Positions 20,505-31,882 of a stretch of 64,000 nucleotides of DNA are shown here, piece by piece. The stretch comes from Lasiosphaeris hirsuta (taxonomy: Eukaryota > Ascomycota > Sordariomycetes > Sordariales > Lasiosphaeriaceae). The stretch is taken from assembly GCA_030549175.1 (NCBI GenBank), contig JAUKUA010000007.1, positions 4,216,001-4,280,000 of the forward strand, given 5' to 3'. The notes below the pieces were generated by a model, which saw only the letters and a list, made by a program, of their open reading frames with translations, was not told where the DNA came from and did no database searches. Positions within the stretch are counted from its first letter, which is position 1. Every line of letters starts with the position of its first letter. A program made the translations under genes and the position numbers.

Positions 20505-20944
20505 ATGTGTTTTAGGAACAATGGGAATAGGAAAAAGCCGGCCGACGCAGGACCTCCACCGCGCCCGGTCCGAGCCGTCGTAACCGAACTGTCGGCCCCG
20601 CGCGTAAACGAGCGCCAACTGACAACCCTGCTGCAAAAGACATTCCCCAAGGGCACATGGAGAGTCGAGCGGCGGAACGACCGCTTCTCTGTGTGGGCTC
20701 CGCGGCAGCTGACGCCAGTGAGTTTTTTTTTTTTGGCCAGAAGGTGTTGGCGAATTCACCAGTGAGGGGTACGTCTGTCCATGTGACCAGCGCTGATTGT
20801 ACCACAAAGGCGGAGCAAGCCAAGGTCACGACATTTCCCCCAAAAGTGCCAGCAGGACCAAAACCTCCAGCGACGAAAGCACAAAAACCACCAAAGGCCC
20901 CACCCAAAAAGGCGGCAGCACCCAAAAAGGGAACGAAGAAATAG
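20505..20944 (+). CDS. Small basic Pro/Lys-rich hypothetical protein
   Basis: Two exons, 20505-20717 and 20810-20944, 115 aa. Exon 1 reads MCFRNNGNRKKPADAGPPPR, then VRAVVTELSAPRVNERQLTT and a compact segment FPKGTWRVERRNDRFSVWAP. The 92-bp intron starts GTGAGT followed by T12 and ends accacaaag. Exon 2 is AEQAKVTTFPPKVPAG and a Pro/Ala/Lys tail ending KKGTKK. The folded part is short and the tail resembles histone-H1-like or ribosome-associated tails, but no family is recognised. Without splicing the T12 run is translated as phenylalanines, which is unlikely. Confidence 0.55.
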
Positions 20945-21461
20945 GCCAAGAAATAACAAGAAAGGTTTCCATGGCCAAGGTTTCATGTAACGATTCAAGT
21001 TTACATGTCTGTATGCAGCAAGGAAGTGCGTATGCATATACGTTTTTAGAGGCAAAACATAGCCCAGGTATATACATTCGCCCCGGTGTGAAGACGGACT
21101 AGAGGAAAGCGATACGGGATAATTAGGTATGATTAGACCCTGCCGCACTACTTTTTGCGCATACGGTTTCGGTGCTCAACAGCCCGCAAGCATGCAACCC
21201 AAGGTGTTCTGGGGATGTGGACCGCCAGCCCAGGGGGAAGGCTACCTAGATGACAGCATGGAACTCGATCGCATGAGTTTGGAAACTGAGTTCCGGCTTG
21301 ACGCTAAAATGCTGACACCCCCAGCGGGGGGGCTTTTTATTTCTATAAAACAGTCTCAGTGCTACAAGGAAGTGAATGGGCAGACCTGGATACGAGATAG
21401 AAATCAGGAACGGCGGAGCCCGAAAGTGAGTGCACTTCCGGAATAACACGTCCCACTTGGG
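20945..21461. other. Intergenic region, converging 3' ends
   Basis: No gene seen. It lies between the stop of the small basic gene and the stop of the two-TM gene. Confidence 0.45.
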
Positions 21462-22282
21462 TCAGTTAAACATCCAGAAGATGAACGCTTGGAATGCGCC
21501 GAAGAGAGTGCCAAATGCTCCAAACCAAGTAAGGGCGGCCTCTGTACTGTTGTTGGTGAGGCCATACCCAATGCCTCCCACCCCCACACAGAGAAGGAAG
21601 TTGACTGAAATGAGCCATCCAACCCTCCTGCAGTTGAGCTTCTCCGCAAACAAAAGAGCCATGCGCGGTTCGACGTCGCCATGCAACGCAGCGTGCTGCT
21701 CTCGGAGAATGAATGCGACCAAGCCGCGAATCATCCTCGGCCGGTGGAAGGCTTCTGTAAGGCCCTCTGATCGTTGATGTGAGCCCAAGATAATGGGGAC
21801 CGGATGTGGCAGCATCTCTAGGTGTCTGGGGTTCATCTGCCGCTGCCGTTAGACAGACCTTATAATGGAACTCCAAGAAGACTTACAGGATCGAGCACCG
21901 CTAGACGTACCTCGATCTCCCAGAACACCATTGTGACAAGCCCGCGAGCTTTCATCCTGGGGTGTGGCCAGACGATGGTCCGGAGATGATCGTGAATTCT
22001 CTCCATGACCTGTTCTCCGTCGTCCGTAACACCGATGCAAACTCCGCTGAGGAAGCTACGGCCGTCTTTGCCCTTGTTGACGACTCTTAAGACGCAGGCC
22101 GGATTGCCGGTAAGAACCGGAACACCGTTGCTGTACATTGCGGCACGTACGTTAGCGGTGCGGGCGGACTTGGCTCGGAACACGCCACCAGTTGTGTGTT
22201 CTTTGACCCCGGTAGCCGAAAGTTGAAGGTCAGGCTGTCGCATGGTACCGGAGATGCTGTGCCATGGCTGGTGAGAACTCAT
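21462..22282 (-). CDS. Hypothetical membrane protein with two C-terminal helices
   Basis: Two exons, 22282-21887 and 21836-21462, 256 aa, joined in phase 0 across a 50-bp GTAAGT..CAG intron. The N-terminal soluble part includes VLRVVNKGKDGRSFLSGVCI and HDHLRTIVWPHPRMKARGLV; the middle has LPHPVPIILGSHQRSEGLTE and ILREQHAALHGD. Two membrane helices close the protein: VGWLISVNFLLCVGVGGIGY and ALTWFGAFGTLFGAFQAFIF, separated by a short NNST loop, with both ends then in the cytoplasm. I do not recognise the family; codon use supports a real gene. An internal ATG at codon 14 is an alternative start. Confidence 0.7.
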
Positions 22283-22986
22283 CGGGGGGAGCGATGATTG
22301 AATCTGGAGGACTGGCCGGGAATTTATGATTGTCTCGAGAAACTAGAGAGCGCAGCAAGCCGGGCGTGGGCGGATGTTGGCATAGCTCGGTAGCGGTCGC
22401 TTGAACCTCAAAGTGAAGAGCAGAAATGGACCCCGACTGAGATTTGGAAATGATCCAATCAAACAAGACCATAATCACGACCCTTTGGGGTTTTGTCTCC
22501 TATCATCGAGGCGACAATGTTGAGTGCATGCAAGACTGCGACTAGCTCCAATGGGATAAGTTGTTCTCAGCCTTTTGCGAAGGGTTTCTCGAGGCTTATG
22601 CATTGAGATTTGGATACTGACCAATCATTTAGAAAAGCAGCTGGGTGAGAGGTGAAGGACATACAAAAGATTTGGATCTTGGCCAATCAGGGCGAAGGCG
22701 GCTTGGGGGCTGATGTGTCGTCGCAGAGGGGAGTGGCACTGCCGCGGGCCGTGGCGCTGGGGACCGTGACGTTGTCGGCCCTGCGTCGTGGACGAAAAGT
22801 GGGGCTAAGATTTGGACCTCCGCCAATCCTGGACTTGGAGCCCCGCTGTCCTGCCTGCTGTGCTGTCGTGCCTTCTTCATGTCCAGGTCACCAGCCCACG
22901 GAATCCCCGTTCTGTCTCCTGGTTTCACTGCAAGCTTTCTACCCAGAGCCGACAGATTCTTCGACCCTCAACACGCTTGGTTCATC
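22283..22986. other. Intergenic region between divergent genes
   Basis: Shared promoter region of the two-TM gene (minus) and the Clr5-TPR gene (plus). The phrase gatttggat(a/c)t..ggccaat occurs near 22610, 22670 and 22809, a possible short dispersed repeat or protein-binding site. Confidence 0.4.
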
Positions 22987-25738
22987 ATGTCCGGCAGTCA
23001 GGCGACAGATGACTGGGCACGGCTCAAAGACAAAATCCACAATCTGTACATCGTCGAGAACCGATCGCTGCTGGGTGAGGGTGGAGTGATCAAGTTGATG
23101 GAGGACCACTTCGACTTCAAGAAATCGTGAGTTGTCCTATGTTAGTCTCAGTCGAAGATGACCATGGTGTTGACTAGGCTTAGGAAATCCCAATATGAAA
23201 CACGATTCAAGGAATGGGGCTTCGCAAAGTACTCCAAAAAAACCCCTGATGAGCACTTCAAAAGTGCCAACTATAGAGTCGACAAGGCCAAGCGTCGTGG
23301 GAAGGAGATCCAAGCTTTCCAGGGTGGAAAGCTGGTAACTCCCAAAGTTCTCAAAACACGAGGTTACTTGACAACGCATGATCTAAGAGTCTTTGAACAA
23401 GGTAAGTTCCTCCTAATTCTCGGCTGCTTCACAGTTCCAGTATTAAAAATAGCCTTACATTTCAGCTCCCACACCTCAAACCCCGCCAGATTTCACCTTT
23501 AGAGCGCCTTCTGCCTCGCCAAGGACTCAGCACTCAACCGACCCTCCCATCGTTGGCCATCCAGCAGCCCCTCAGCAAGAATTCTCTTTTGCCAGTCCCA
23601 GCTATGGAACAACAACTCCACAGCCCTCGGCGGCCGATCTTGTATCATCCATCCCAAGTCGACAGGTTTCCTCGCCGGCTCTGTCATTATCAAGCATCGT
23701 TCATACAAGCAGCTCTTTCACGGGGCAGAGCCCTGCCCCTTTCAGCCAACCCCTTCCCGAGTCGGTGCAACGCTCAGTTCAACCGGTTCTACAGCCTGAG
23801 GCGCAGGTGGTCAGCGCAACAGAGCCCGCCTCTCACCGGTATAGGCAAAAGGATGAAGACCGTATCCGGGAGGATCTTCTAACGGCGGAAATGCGCTTTG
23901 GAAGAGACCATCCCCGCACATTACGCATCCTCCAGGGGCTGGGCCAGGTCCTACTTGACCAGGGGCGGTACAGAGCTGCGGAAGAAGCAATTCGAAAATC
24001 GATGGACGCAAGCACGAGTGCGAGCGGCAACAATGAGGCGTATATGCTTGATGTCTTGGATCTTCTCGGGTTGACCCTGTACCTACAGGGACGCCTTGTC
24101 GAAGCAATGAAATTACAAGCTCGCACATTAGAAGCCCGAAAATCTCTGCTTGCGTCCGACCACCCTTCCACCTTGAGCAGTATGAGCAACCTCGCCGACA
24201 CATACTCGAAACAGGGCCGATGGGCAGAGGCAGAGGCGCTAGAGATGCAAGTTTTAGAGCCCACAAAAAGGGTACTAGGACCAGAGCATCCTGACACGTT
24301 AACTAGTACAGGCAGCCTCGCCAACATATATTGTAGCCAGGGCCGATGGGCAGAGGCAGAGCCGCTAGCTATACAAGTGTTAGAGGCCAGAAAAAGGGTA
24401 CTAGGACCAGAGCATCCCGACACATTAGTCGGTATGGGCAACCTCGCCAACATATATTGTAGCCAGGGCCAATGGGCAGAGGCAGAGCCGCTAGCTATAC
24501 AAGTGTTAGAGGCCAGAAAAAGGGTACTAGGACCAGAGCATCCCGACACATTAGTCGGTATGGGCAACCTCGCCAACATATATTGGAGCCAGGGCCGATG
24601 GGCAGAGGCAGAGCCGCTAGAGATGCAAGTTTTAGAGGCCAGAAAATGGGTACTAGGACCAGAGCATCCTGACACATTAGTTGGTATGGGCAACCTCGCC
24701 GACACATACTCGAAACAGGGCCGATGGGCAGAGGCAGAGCCGCTAGAGATGCAAGTTTTAGAGGCCAGAAAATGGGTACTAGGACCAGAGCATCCTGACA
24801 CATTAGTTGGTATGGGCAACCTCGCCGACACATACTCGAAACAGGGCCGATGGGCAGAGGCAGAGGCGCTAGAGATGCAAGTTTTAGAGGCCACAAAAAG
24901 GGTACTAGGACCAGAGCATCCCGACACATTAACTAGTACAGGCAGCCTCGCCAACACATACTCGAAACAGGGCCGATGGGCAGAGGCAGAGGCGCTAGCG
25001 ATGCAAGTTTTAGAGGCCAGAAAAAGGGTACTAGGACCAGAGCATCCTGACACATTAGTTGGTATGGGCAACCTCGCCGACACATACTCGAAACAGGGCC
25101 GATGGGCAGAGGCAGAGCCGCTAGAGATGCAAGTTTTAGAGGCCACAAAAAGGGTACTAGGACCAGAGCATCCCGACACATTAGTTGGTATGGGCAACCT
25201 CGCCGACACATACTCGAAACAGGGCCGATTGGCAGAAGCAGAGCCGCTAGCTATACAAGTGTTAGAGGCCACAAAAAGGGTACTAGGACCAGAGCATCCC
25301 GACACGTTAGCTAGTATAAGCAGCCTCGCCAACATATATTGGAGCCAGGGCCGATGGGCAGAGGCAGAGGCGCTAGCGATGCAAGTTTTAGAGGCCAGAA
25401 AAAGGGTACTAGGACCAGAGCATCCTGACACATTAGTTGGTATGGGCAACCTCGCCGACACATACTCGAAACAGGGCCGATGGGCAGAGGCAGAGCCGCT
25501 AGAGATGCAAGTTTTAGAGGCCAGAAAAAGGGTACTAGGACCAGAGCATCCCGACACGTTAGTTTGTATGAACAACCTCGCCTGTATTTGGAAGGATCTC
25601 AACCGTCTACAAGATGCCAAGAATCTGATGCGGGAGTGCGTTCGGCTTCGGCAGCAGGTTCTTGGTAAGGAGCACCCTCATACAGTGTCCAGTGTTTCCA
25701 CATTGCGCATGTGGACCGCTGACATGGTGATGGCATGA
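22987..25738 (+). CDS. Clr5-domain protein with a tetratricopeptide repeat array
   Basis: Three exons, 22987-23126, 23184-23401 and 23466-25738; 876 aa. Exons 1-2 encode DDWARLKDKIHNLYIVENRS, LMEDHFDFKKSQYETRFKEW and GFAKYSKKT. That is the Clr5 domain found at the N terminus of many fungal proteins and named after a fission-yeast silencing factor. A Ser/Pro/Thr linker (about 120-220) follows. The rest is kinesin-light-chain-like TPRs of 42 aa, with the pattern LANIYCSQGRWAEAEPLAIQ then VLEARKRVLGPEHPDTL. Eleven units are almost identical; the last (NLACIWKDLNRLQDAKNLMR) and two early ones are diverged. The architecture suggests a repeat-based recognition protein related to the NLR-type allorecognition repertoire. 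No NB-ARC/NACHT domain is present, so a DNA- or chromatin-linked role is equally possible. Confidence 0.9.
24179..25570 (+). repeat. Eleven near-identical 126-bp TPR units
   Basis: Each unit is 126 bp (42 aa). Differences between units are few and reused: YCSQ, YWSQ or YSKQ; PLAIQ, PLEMQ, ALEMQ or ALAMQ; ARKR, ARKW or ATKR; LVGMG, LTSTG or LASIS. This mosaic pattern shows unit shuffling by unequal exchange or gene conversion rather than independent mutation. Confidence 0.95.
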
Positions 25739-25906
25739 GCAGGGAAAGAATGCAGCTAGAACATTACGATGGGCATGTAGTAATTTAGTCTAGACCTATA
25801 GTTCAAACTTCTTTTTTTCCTACTTATTACGGCATATTATAGAGATTATCTAGGTCTTTGCTCCTTTCTAAACCCCTTTGCTTCACGCCTTCTTTATTAG
25901 TCTGCC
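25739..25906. other. 3' region of the Clr5-TPR gene
   Basis: AT-rich 3' UTR-like DNA. No feature stands out. Confidence 0.4.
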
Positions 25907-26321
25907 ATGAAGTGGGCATGGTCCGACTTTGCGCAAAAACACATGGCGACCATCGAGCTACTCAAGAATGGATATCTGGTAAACGATGAGCACGAATTCC
26001 TCAACTGCATGTTTAAGAAATTCTAGGGGAATCGGCCTTACCCAGACAAAAATACCCAACTCGGTCCTCCTAAAACTGGCCCAGCTCATTCTCGAGGCCG
26101 GCGCTGATACCAACATGCAGCTCATCCTCAACGACACCCAAGGGCGCTTCTTCTAAATGGCGAGTCCGCTGCACGGCGCGGATCCGAACGTTCCCGACAG
26201 CGAAGGCCGGAAACCTCTGGACCCAGTAGGAGAGGGAGATAGTGCGTGGCTCTACGAGATGTGCCAGGTTCTTGTCAAGGCAGGAGGTACCACTTCACCG
26301 TCGACACCGCGAGAAGCATAG
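25907..26321 (+). pseudogene. Ankyrin-repeat gene relic
   Basis: A first frame encodes MATIELLKNGYLVNDEHEFL and stops at 26024. Another frame from 26058 encodes VLLKLAQLILEAGADTNMQL, is cut by TAA at 26154-26156, and resumes ASPLHGADPNVPDSEGRKPL and WLYEMCQVLVKAGG up to TAG 26319-26321. The LILEAGADTN and SPLHGADPN pieces are ankyrin turns. With a frame change and an internal stop within 400 bp this is a remnant of a repeat protein gene, not linked in sequence to the NACHT gene at 1.6 kb. Confidence 0.6.
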
Positions 26322-26681
26322 ATAGGTATGCTGGCTCACTTTGAGGGCGAGGGATACGAAACGCAAAGCCTTCGCGATTGATACTTGAGGTCCATCTCTT
26401 GGCATGAGGCCTTGCGCCAACAAGCCTATCCAAGTCTACTTGGGTCCCCGGCACGAGACGCAGGCCCTGGGACACAGGAGAGCGGGGACCATGAAGACCA
26501 AGGTCCCGAGCCGGGGGGGATCATTGCCAAGAACAAAACTTGAACCTGGGCGTGGGGCAGCTCGAGGAAATGCATGTCGTGGAAGCTAGAAGGACATGAG
26601 GTTATAGTTTATCAATGTGTTAAAATTGTTGGGTAAAATTGTTGGGTGGGATTCTCTCTGTTGTTGTAGTGAAGGAAACCG
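26322..26681. other. Intergenic region
   Basis: No gene seen. A short direct repeat (aaaattgttgggt) occurs twice at 26624-26649. Confidence 0.4.
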
Positions 26682-26895
26682 CGGCTAGGTGGTGATGATA
26701 GCCCTCGCCATGGTTGTCGGTGTGCTCGGAGGGGTCAGCCATCCGACCGATCCTTTGCCTTGGGCTCCATCGCCTAGCATAGCCGACGAGGGGAACATGG
26801 TGCACTCTTCTCTTCGTTGTTGTGGCGTCAGGGTTTGACTGTAATTGGGCTTGCATTCGGCCTGGCCACCGAAATATTGACGGTTCAAACGGGTC
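26682..26895 (-). other. Coding-like fragment of unknown family
   Basis: The minus strand reads YFGGQAECKPNYSQTLTPQQ and then CTMFPSSAMLGDGAQGKGS, GWLTPPSTPTTM, ending in a stop. Third positions are C/G-biased, the residues are protein-like, and a YAG-type acceptor could precede it. No upstream exon could be joined with confidence. It may be the last exon of a decayed gene. Confidence 0.25.
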
Positions 26896-27412
26896 CGGCA
26901 TACGTGGTGACACCTGCTCGGGATTTGCGAACGCAGGGAGGGTTTTTCATCTTTCGGGAATCCTATGATGATGGATTCGGGTCCGATGATGATAAATTCG
27001 GATTCGGGCGGAATAAGATCCATAATGGAACGAATGTCTTCTCATGCGGCAATGGGTTTGGAAAGGCCCTTTCGAGGATTTCGGAGACAGGGAAGAGCTT
27101 TTCCGAGGAGATTGCAGAATTCCCACCACCGTGGGGAGATCAGGGAGACGAAAGGTTACTGAGGGAGACATTCGATGCGAGAAAAGAAGCGTCTAAATGG
27201 GGTTGTGGCGACCGAGACTCATACGTCACATACCCTTACGACGGACAACCGCGACGCGACTACTCCGGTGGGCGCCCCACAGGAGTTGTAATTCAAGACG
27301 GCATGGGGATTTTTATGCTGAGAGCATATCAGAACACATCGATGGCAAATAGCTGTCAATTTGACAACGCTCTCGTAGACGAGTTGTCAAACTAACATTG
27401 GGGTTTGGCAGC

Positions 27413-27760
27413 ATGTGGACGAAGATTCGGCTCGCGATTCCCATTTTCTGGACTCTCATCATCATGGCACCTGCATTCTTCTACCACAAGGATGGCAAGG
27501 AAAGGAAGGAATTAGATGATTTGATCGCTCCGCTCCACAAGATCCTGCCAACTTTATCCACAACGTTACTCATGATGGGTACCCGGATAGTAGAGTACCG
27601 GACCGAAATCAGCGAATACGTCGAACAGTTTATAGCTGGCCGGGACACGTTCTTGCACGAAAAACGACACGACCATCAAAGTGCAAAAGATATGATCGCT
27701 CCTTCAAGTTCGAATTTCTGTCAAGACATCCCAACGTGGGATATTTTCCATATTCTGTAA
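27413..27760 (+). other. Possible exon or relic encoding one membrane helix
   Basis: A 115-codon frame: MWTKIRLAIPIFWTLIIMAP, then KDGKERKELDDLIAPLHKIL and GTRIVEYRTEISEYVEQF. Codon choice is reasonable and a CTAAC..GGCAG signal lies just upstream, as at an intron end. A separate frame at 27877-28200 encodes another hydrophobic stretch (YWLGWLLFFGVLPLLLKGDE). They may be exons of one lost membrane protein. Not recognised. Confidence 0.25.
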
Positions 27761-28634
27761 ATATTTCCACATCACAGATCAAGACACCAACCGCAGCCGC
27801 ACCCTTGCCCTCCCAGGATGGCGATGCTCCCGTCCCAAAGATCTCTGCCCGTAGAAGCTAAGAAACCAATTACAGCGTGAGCTTCTCCTATTTCCGCAAC
27901 CAAAATCCATCGACACCCTCCAAAAGAAGCAGCGCGCCCCAGTCATCGGCACGACGTACGCCCGGGGTAGACTCCAACAGCGGGACCTTTGACGACACCA
28001 CAGCCGTCCTAGAGTCCAACTATATCTACTCGACAGAATACTGGCTGGGGTGGCTCCTCTTCTTTGGCGTTCTTCCGCTTCTACTGAAGGGAGACGAGCG
28101 ATACTGGAGGAGCACCATCTCGCGACCGCGGAGCTGGGGTGGGAGGACGTGGCCATGTTGGATGGTGACTCGCCCAAAAGCCCCTGCTGCTCGTGATTGA
28201 ACGGGCCTCCCACGCCAACTTTCCGCCCATCAACATCACCAACGTTATGCCCGCCCAGACCCCTCAGGCCTCAACGCCGGGTTCGGTACTAGTAACACCC
28301 GAATCTACAGGACTAGTTTCATGCGATCATTCTGCTCGGCTTGAAATCCCAGGGCTTGCGTGATATTGCTGTCAAGCGGTATTGCGATTGGCAATGTTCG
28401 TAGGTTGGTGATGAAGCTCTTAAGATAGAGTACTGGAAGGCTTGTGATGTGACACTGGCCCATGGTCTGGACCTTGATCAGGTGTGGGATCTGATCCTTT
28501 AGCACTCGGTCAATATGGTTCACAATCCCGAGTCGAGATCGTATACCGACAAGCCATGGGCTCGGTCATATCCACCGATGCAGAACTTCACCGTCCATAC
28601 TACTATGGACCAAGAAGTGGGAGACTGATGCGTT

Positions 28635-29116
28635 TTGACAAGAGTAGTTCCCTTGGTACCGCGAAAAACGGCCACACAAGTAGTCGAGACACTCATCGAA
28701 AACGCAGCCAATATAAATCTGCAGTCGGCAGGTGAGCGTAAGCGCACCGCTTTTGCGCTGGCTGCGATGGAAGGGCATATAGCGGTGGCCAAGGTCCTTT
28801 TCGGCCACGGCGCAAACATATTAGAGTCATGACACGAGCACGGCGGCAACGCCGCTGATCTGTGCTGCGAAATGGGGCAGTGCGCAATTGGTAAGGGTGC
28901 TTATTGAACTCGGGGGCTAGACATGGTGCGTGCGACGAGTTTAACCGGACTGCTCTGATGTGGGCGACGACACTGGTGTTGCTCGACATGGGCGCGCATG
29001 TGGACGGCGACAAAAGGAGTACTAACACACCGCCAATGGAGGCCGAAGAGTATGGCCGCTCAGAGATGGCTGCGCTTCTCCGCAGCAGGCAAGGAATTTT
29101 CGCTCGAGGGAGGTGA
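28635..29116 (+). pseudogene. Second ankyrin-repeat gene relic
   Basis: Frame one gives VVETLIENAANINLQSAG and KRTAFALAAMEGHIAVAKVL, FGHGANILES, then stop. In other frames TPLICAAKWGSAQLVRVLIE and, further on, EFNRTALMWATTLVLLDMGA continue the ankyrin pattern. At least three frame changes lie within 480 bp. The phrase TPLICAAKWGSAQLVRVLIE is a full canonical ankyrin helix pair, so the family call is good. The gene is dead. Confidence 0.6.
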
Positions 29117-30000
29117 TGGTATCATGCGCGGCCTGGCTCTGCAGCTGCTCCAGGCGTTTCGAGATGCAGCCTCCTCTCCCCCGCCCGGCGACCCTGAGCA
29201 GGCTCTGTAGAGACTGGTGATGAACGATCTCACCACAACTTGCTCAATGTTTTCCATGATCTCACGGCATATCTCGTCCGCCTCTGTTGTTCTCGTCATG
29301 ATTGAGCCAGCTCATCGAGGAAACCCGCGCCGCCAACGCCTGAGTACTCACGCTCTCTTAGGCCCCCAAGCGTCGTCAAATCCTTTGAGCCCAAGTACTT
29401 TGGTTCAGTTTTAGGTCTTATGTCCTCCATCAACTAGCCATCCACCCGTATCTCATTGTCCTCTAGTCGGCTAGTTGGCCTACAATACCCGTATTAGCAA
29501 GCGCTGGGAATTTTACCAAAATACCTAGATTACACTAGCACTAACCCCGATGAGCCGATCCCTAGAATACCAGCATGGTAAATCCCGCAACCCTATACCT
29601 AGTCACGATCAACTCGACCCCATCCTCTGCCAGAAGCAACAGACCTAGTTTCGCCGCCAAACGGATAAGTTCGGTATCGCGGCTTTCTCGCTGTTCGTTG
29701 CGAATCCGCCCCAATACGCACACATGACGCCACAGCCGAGCATTTGGACGCGCTCATGGCACGGAGTCAGCGCCTGCTGTAGCGGCTGAGGCCGGCCTCT
29801 GTCTCATTTGTTCAACCCGGCGGACATGACTGAGCCGGCCAACTCCGCTGTGCACCGCGAGGCTCATTGCACAGCTGAGGTTCAGAAATATTTATAGTCT
29901 TTACATGTCACAACACCCGTTTTACTGACTTGTTATTCAAACACATTCTTCTAACACTCCTCCAGGTCTTCAACTTGAAGCTATCAATCTCTCAAAAAAT
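29117..30000. other. Intergenic region, promoter of the FAD monooxygenase
   Basis: Mixed composition with an AT-rich part around 29460-29560. No gene is seen. The 40 bp before 30001 are CT- and A-rich, as usual before a fungal start. Confidence 0.45.
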
Positions 30001-31399
30001 ATGTCGCCACCCCGAGTTCTGATCATCGGCTGCGGAGTGGCCGGCCCCGTGCTGGCTGTGCTCCTCAAGCGAAAAGGCTACGACCCCATCGTGTTTGAAA
30101 AGGTCCGGCAACTTGGCGACGTGGGTGCCTCCCTCATGTTGATGCCCAACGGGTCAGTAGCTGCCAGCCCCACACCCCCCCCCCCCCCTCCCCTCCCCGG
30201 GATGAAACCACTAACACTCGAAAAAACAGCATGAAGGTCCTCGAGCTGGTCGGCCTCGCTGACGCGGTTCGGGCCGAGTCGGTCCCATTGCAGGGCTTCT
30301 GGGAGGGAAAAGCGACAGGCGAGACGCTGGCTGAGTCGGACCTGCCGACCACCTTCGTCGCCAAGTACGGCCAGCCGGCCGTGGGCATCAAGCGGACCTC
30401 GCTCAACCTGATGCTCAAGGACATGCTTCTGGACCTGGGCGTCGAGGTGCGCGAAGGCTGGAAGCTGACCACGGTAACCGAGACCGACGCGGACGTCACG
30501 GCCTCCTTCGCGAACGGCCAATCCGTCACGGGCTCGTTCCTGATCGGCGGCGACGGCATCAAAGCGAGCTCGCGAACCGCCATGCTCAGCCTCCAGGGCA
30601 TCCCGCCCAGCGCGCCGAACTACACCGGCCTCGTCCAGGTCGCCGGCATCTCCCCAACCCCAACCTCCTTCTCTCAGACGGCCGCGAAGCGGAACTGGTA
30701 CGGCCAGGGCGCGCACGCCATCGCGTATCCCATCTCACCCACCCTCACGTCGTGGGCCATCACCATGACCGAGGACCAGGAGGCCGAGGAGACGTGGCGG
30801 CTGTACACGCCCGACAGCATCCGGACCGAGGCCGGGAACCTGGCGGCGATGCTGGCGGGGTGGGACCTGGCGCTGCTCCGCATGGTCGCGTCTGCCCAGC
30901 GCGTCATCAAGTACGGCCTGTTCGACCGCGCCCACCTGCCGCCCGCCCAGTGGTACACGCGGCGTTGTGTGCTCGTCGGCGACGCTGCCCATCCCACCAG
31001 CCCCCACCTCGGCCAGGGGGCGAACCAGGCTTTGTGAGTCCGCGCGGCTTGGCGCCGTCTCCGTAGGTTTTCTGAGCTGTGCTGACCATGGGTGACAGGG
31101 AGGATTGTTATCACCTTAGCAGCGCGCTGCCTGCGATTGACGCCCAGCCCGATGACTACGAACGTGTCTTGGAATCCCTCCAAGGAGAGTCTCTGTCTAG
31201 GAACATCTTTTGCCCCTTCGCCGAGAAGCGCCAGCCCCGAACATCGGCACTGGTAAAGGGGGCCCGTGTTCAAGGCGAGCTCCGCGTCAGCCGGGACCCC
31301 CAGCGCTGCCGGGAGCGCGATGCGCTGATTCGGGACATGTTTAAGGATGCCGCTGCTGTGGAAACTCAGTATGACAGCCTGCTGCGGGAGCCGTTCTAG
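30001..31399 (+). CDS. FAD-dependent monooxygenase (salicylate-hydroxylase-like)
   Basis: Three exons, 30001-30152, 30230-31033 and 31099-31399; 418 aa. The dinucleotide-binding start is RVLIIGCGVAGPVLAVLLKR, with the glutamate of VFEK ending strand 2. The central GGDGIKASSR matches the DG motif (GADGxxSxxR), and CVLVGDAAHPTSPHLGQGAN is the GD motif that binds the FAD ribityl phosphate. The first intron begins GTCAGT, contains a C14 run (30175-30188) and CTAACAC before its acceptor; the second begins GTGAGT. The family hydroxylates small aromatic or polyketide-like substrates with NAD(P)H and oxygen, often in secondary metabolism. No other biosynthetic gene is nearby, so a stand-alone detoxifying or catabolic role is as likely. 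No membrane helix is seen at the C terminus. Confidence 0.9.
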
Positions 31400-31882
31400 C
31401 AGACGTCTGCGTGACTGCCTTTACGCGTGGCTGGGAACCGTGAGTCAGGGGTAGTAGCATGGCAAGATGTACATATTGGCTTCTCGTGTCCTTTAAGAAA
31501 TGACTAGAGTCTTGGTTGCATGTCAAAAGCGATCAATTATTACCTGCATTTTAATCGTACGTGGTCAAGACATAACAACAAGATTTACAAGAAGTAAAAC
31601 AAGACATGTCTCACCGTACTGTGGTCGCCGTTTCTAGTACCGCAAGCATGCATCCAAAACCTCCCTGTATTCCGCTTGCCGCCTCGCAGCCACACTGGCA
31701 AGGACCGTCCCATCTTATCACAGTCAATGTTTAACACTAGTACAGTAACTTGAGGTGATGTTGACTTTTCAGAGTTTGTGGGGACTACGGAAGAAAAATC
31801 CAGTTGCTACGGTGCGCGGATACGCTCTCCCAACCAAACCATGTAACTACCTCTCTCGTTCAGCCTCCCCGCCCTGTCCCTA
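31400..31882. other. Intergenic region, converging 3' ends
   Basis: No gene seen. Confidence 0.45.

Noticed and set aside
23833..25620. 595-codon open frame antisense to the TPR array
   Set aside because: It is open only because each 126-bp unit repeats the same antisense codons; residues repeat mechanically, and the sense strand has the clear TPR protein.
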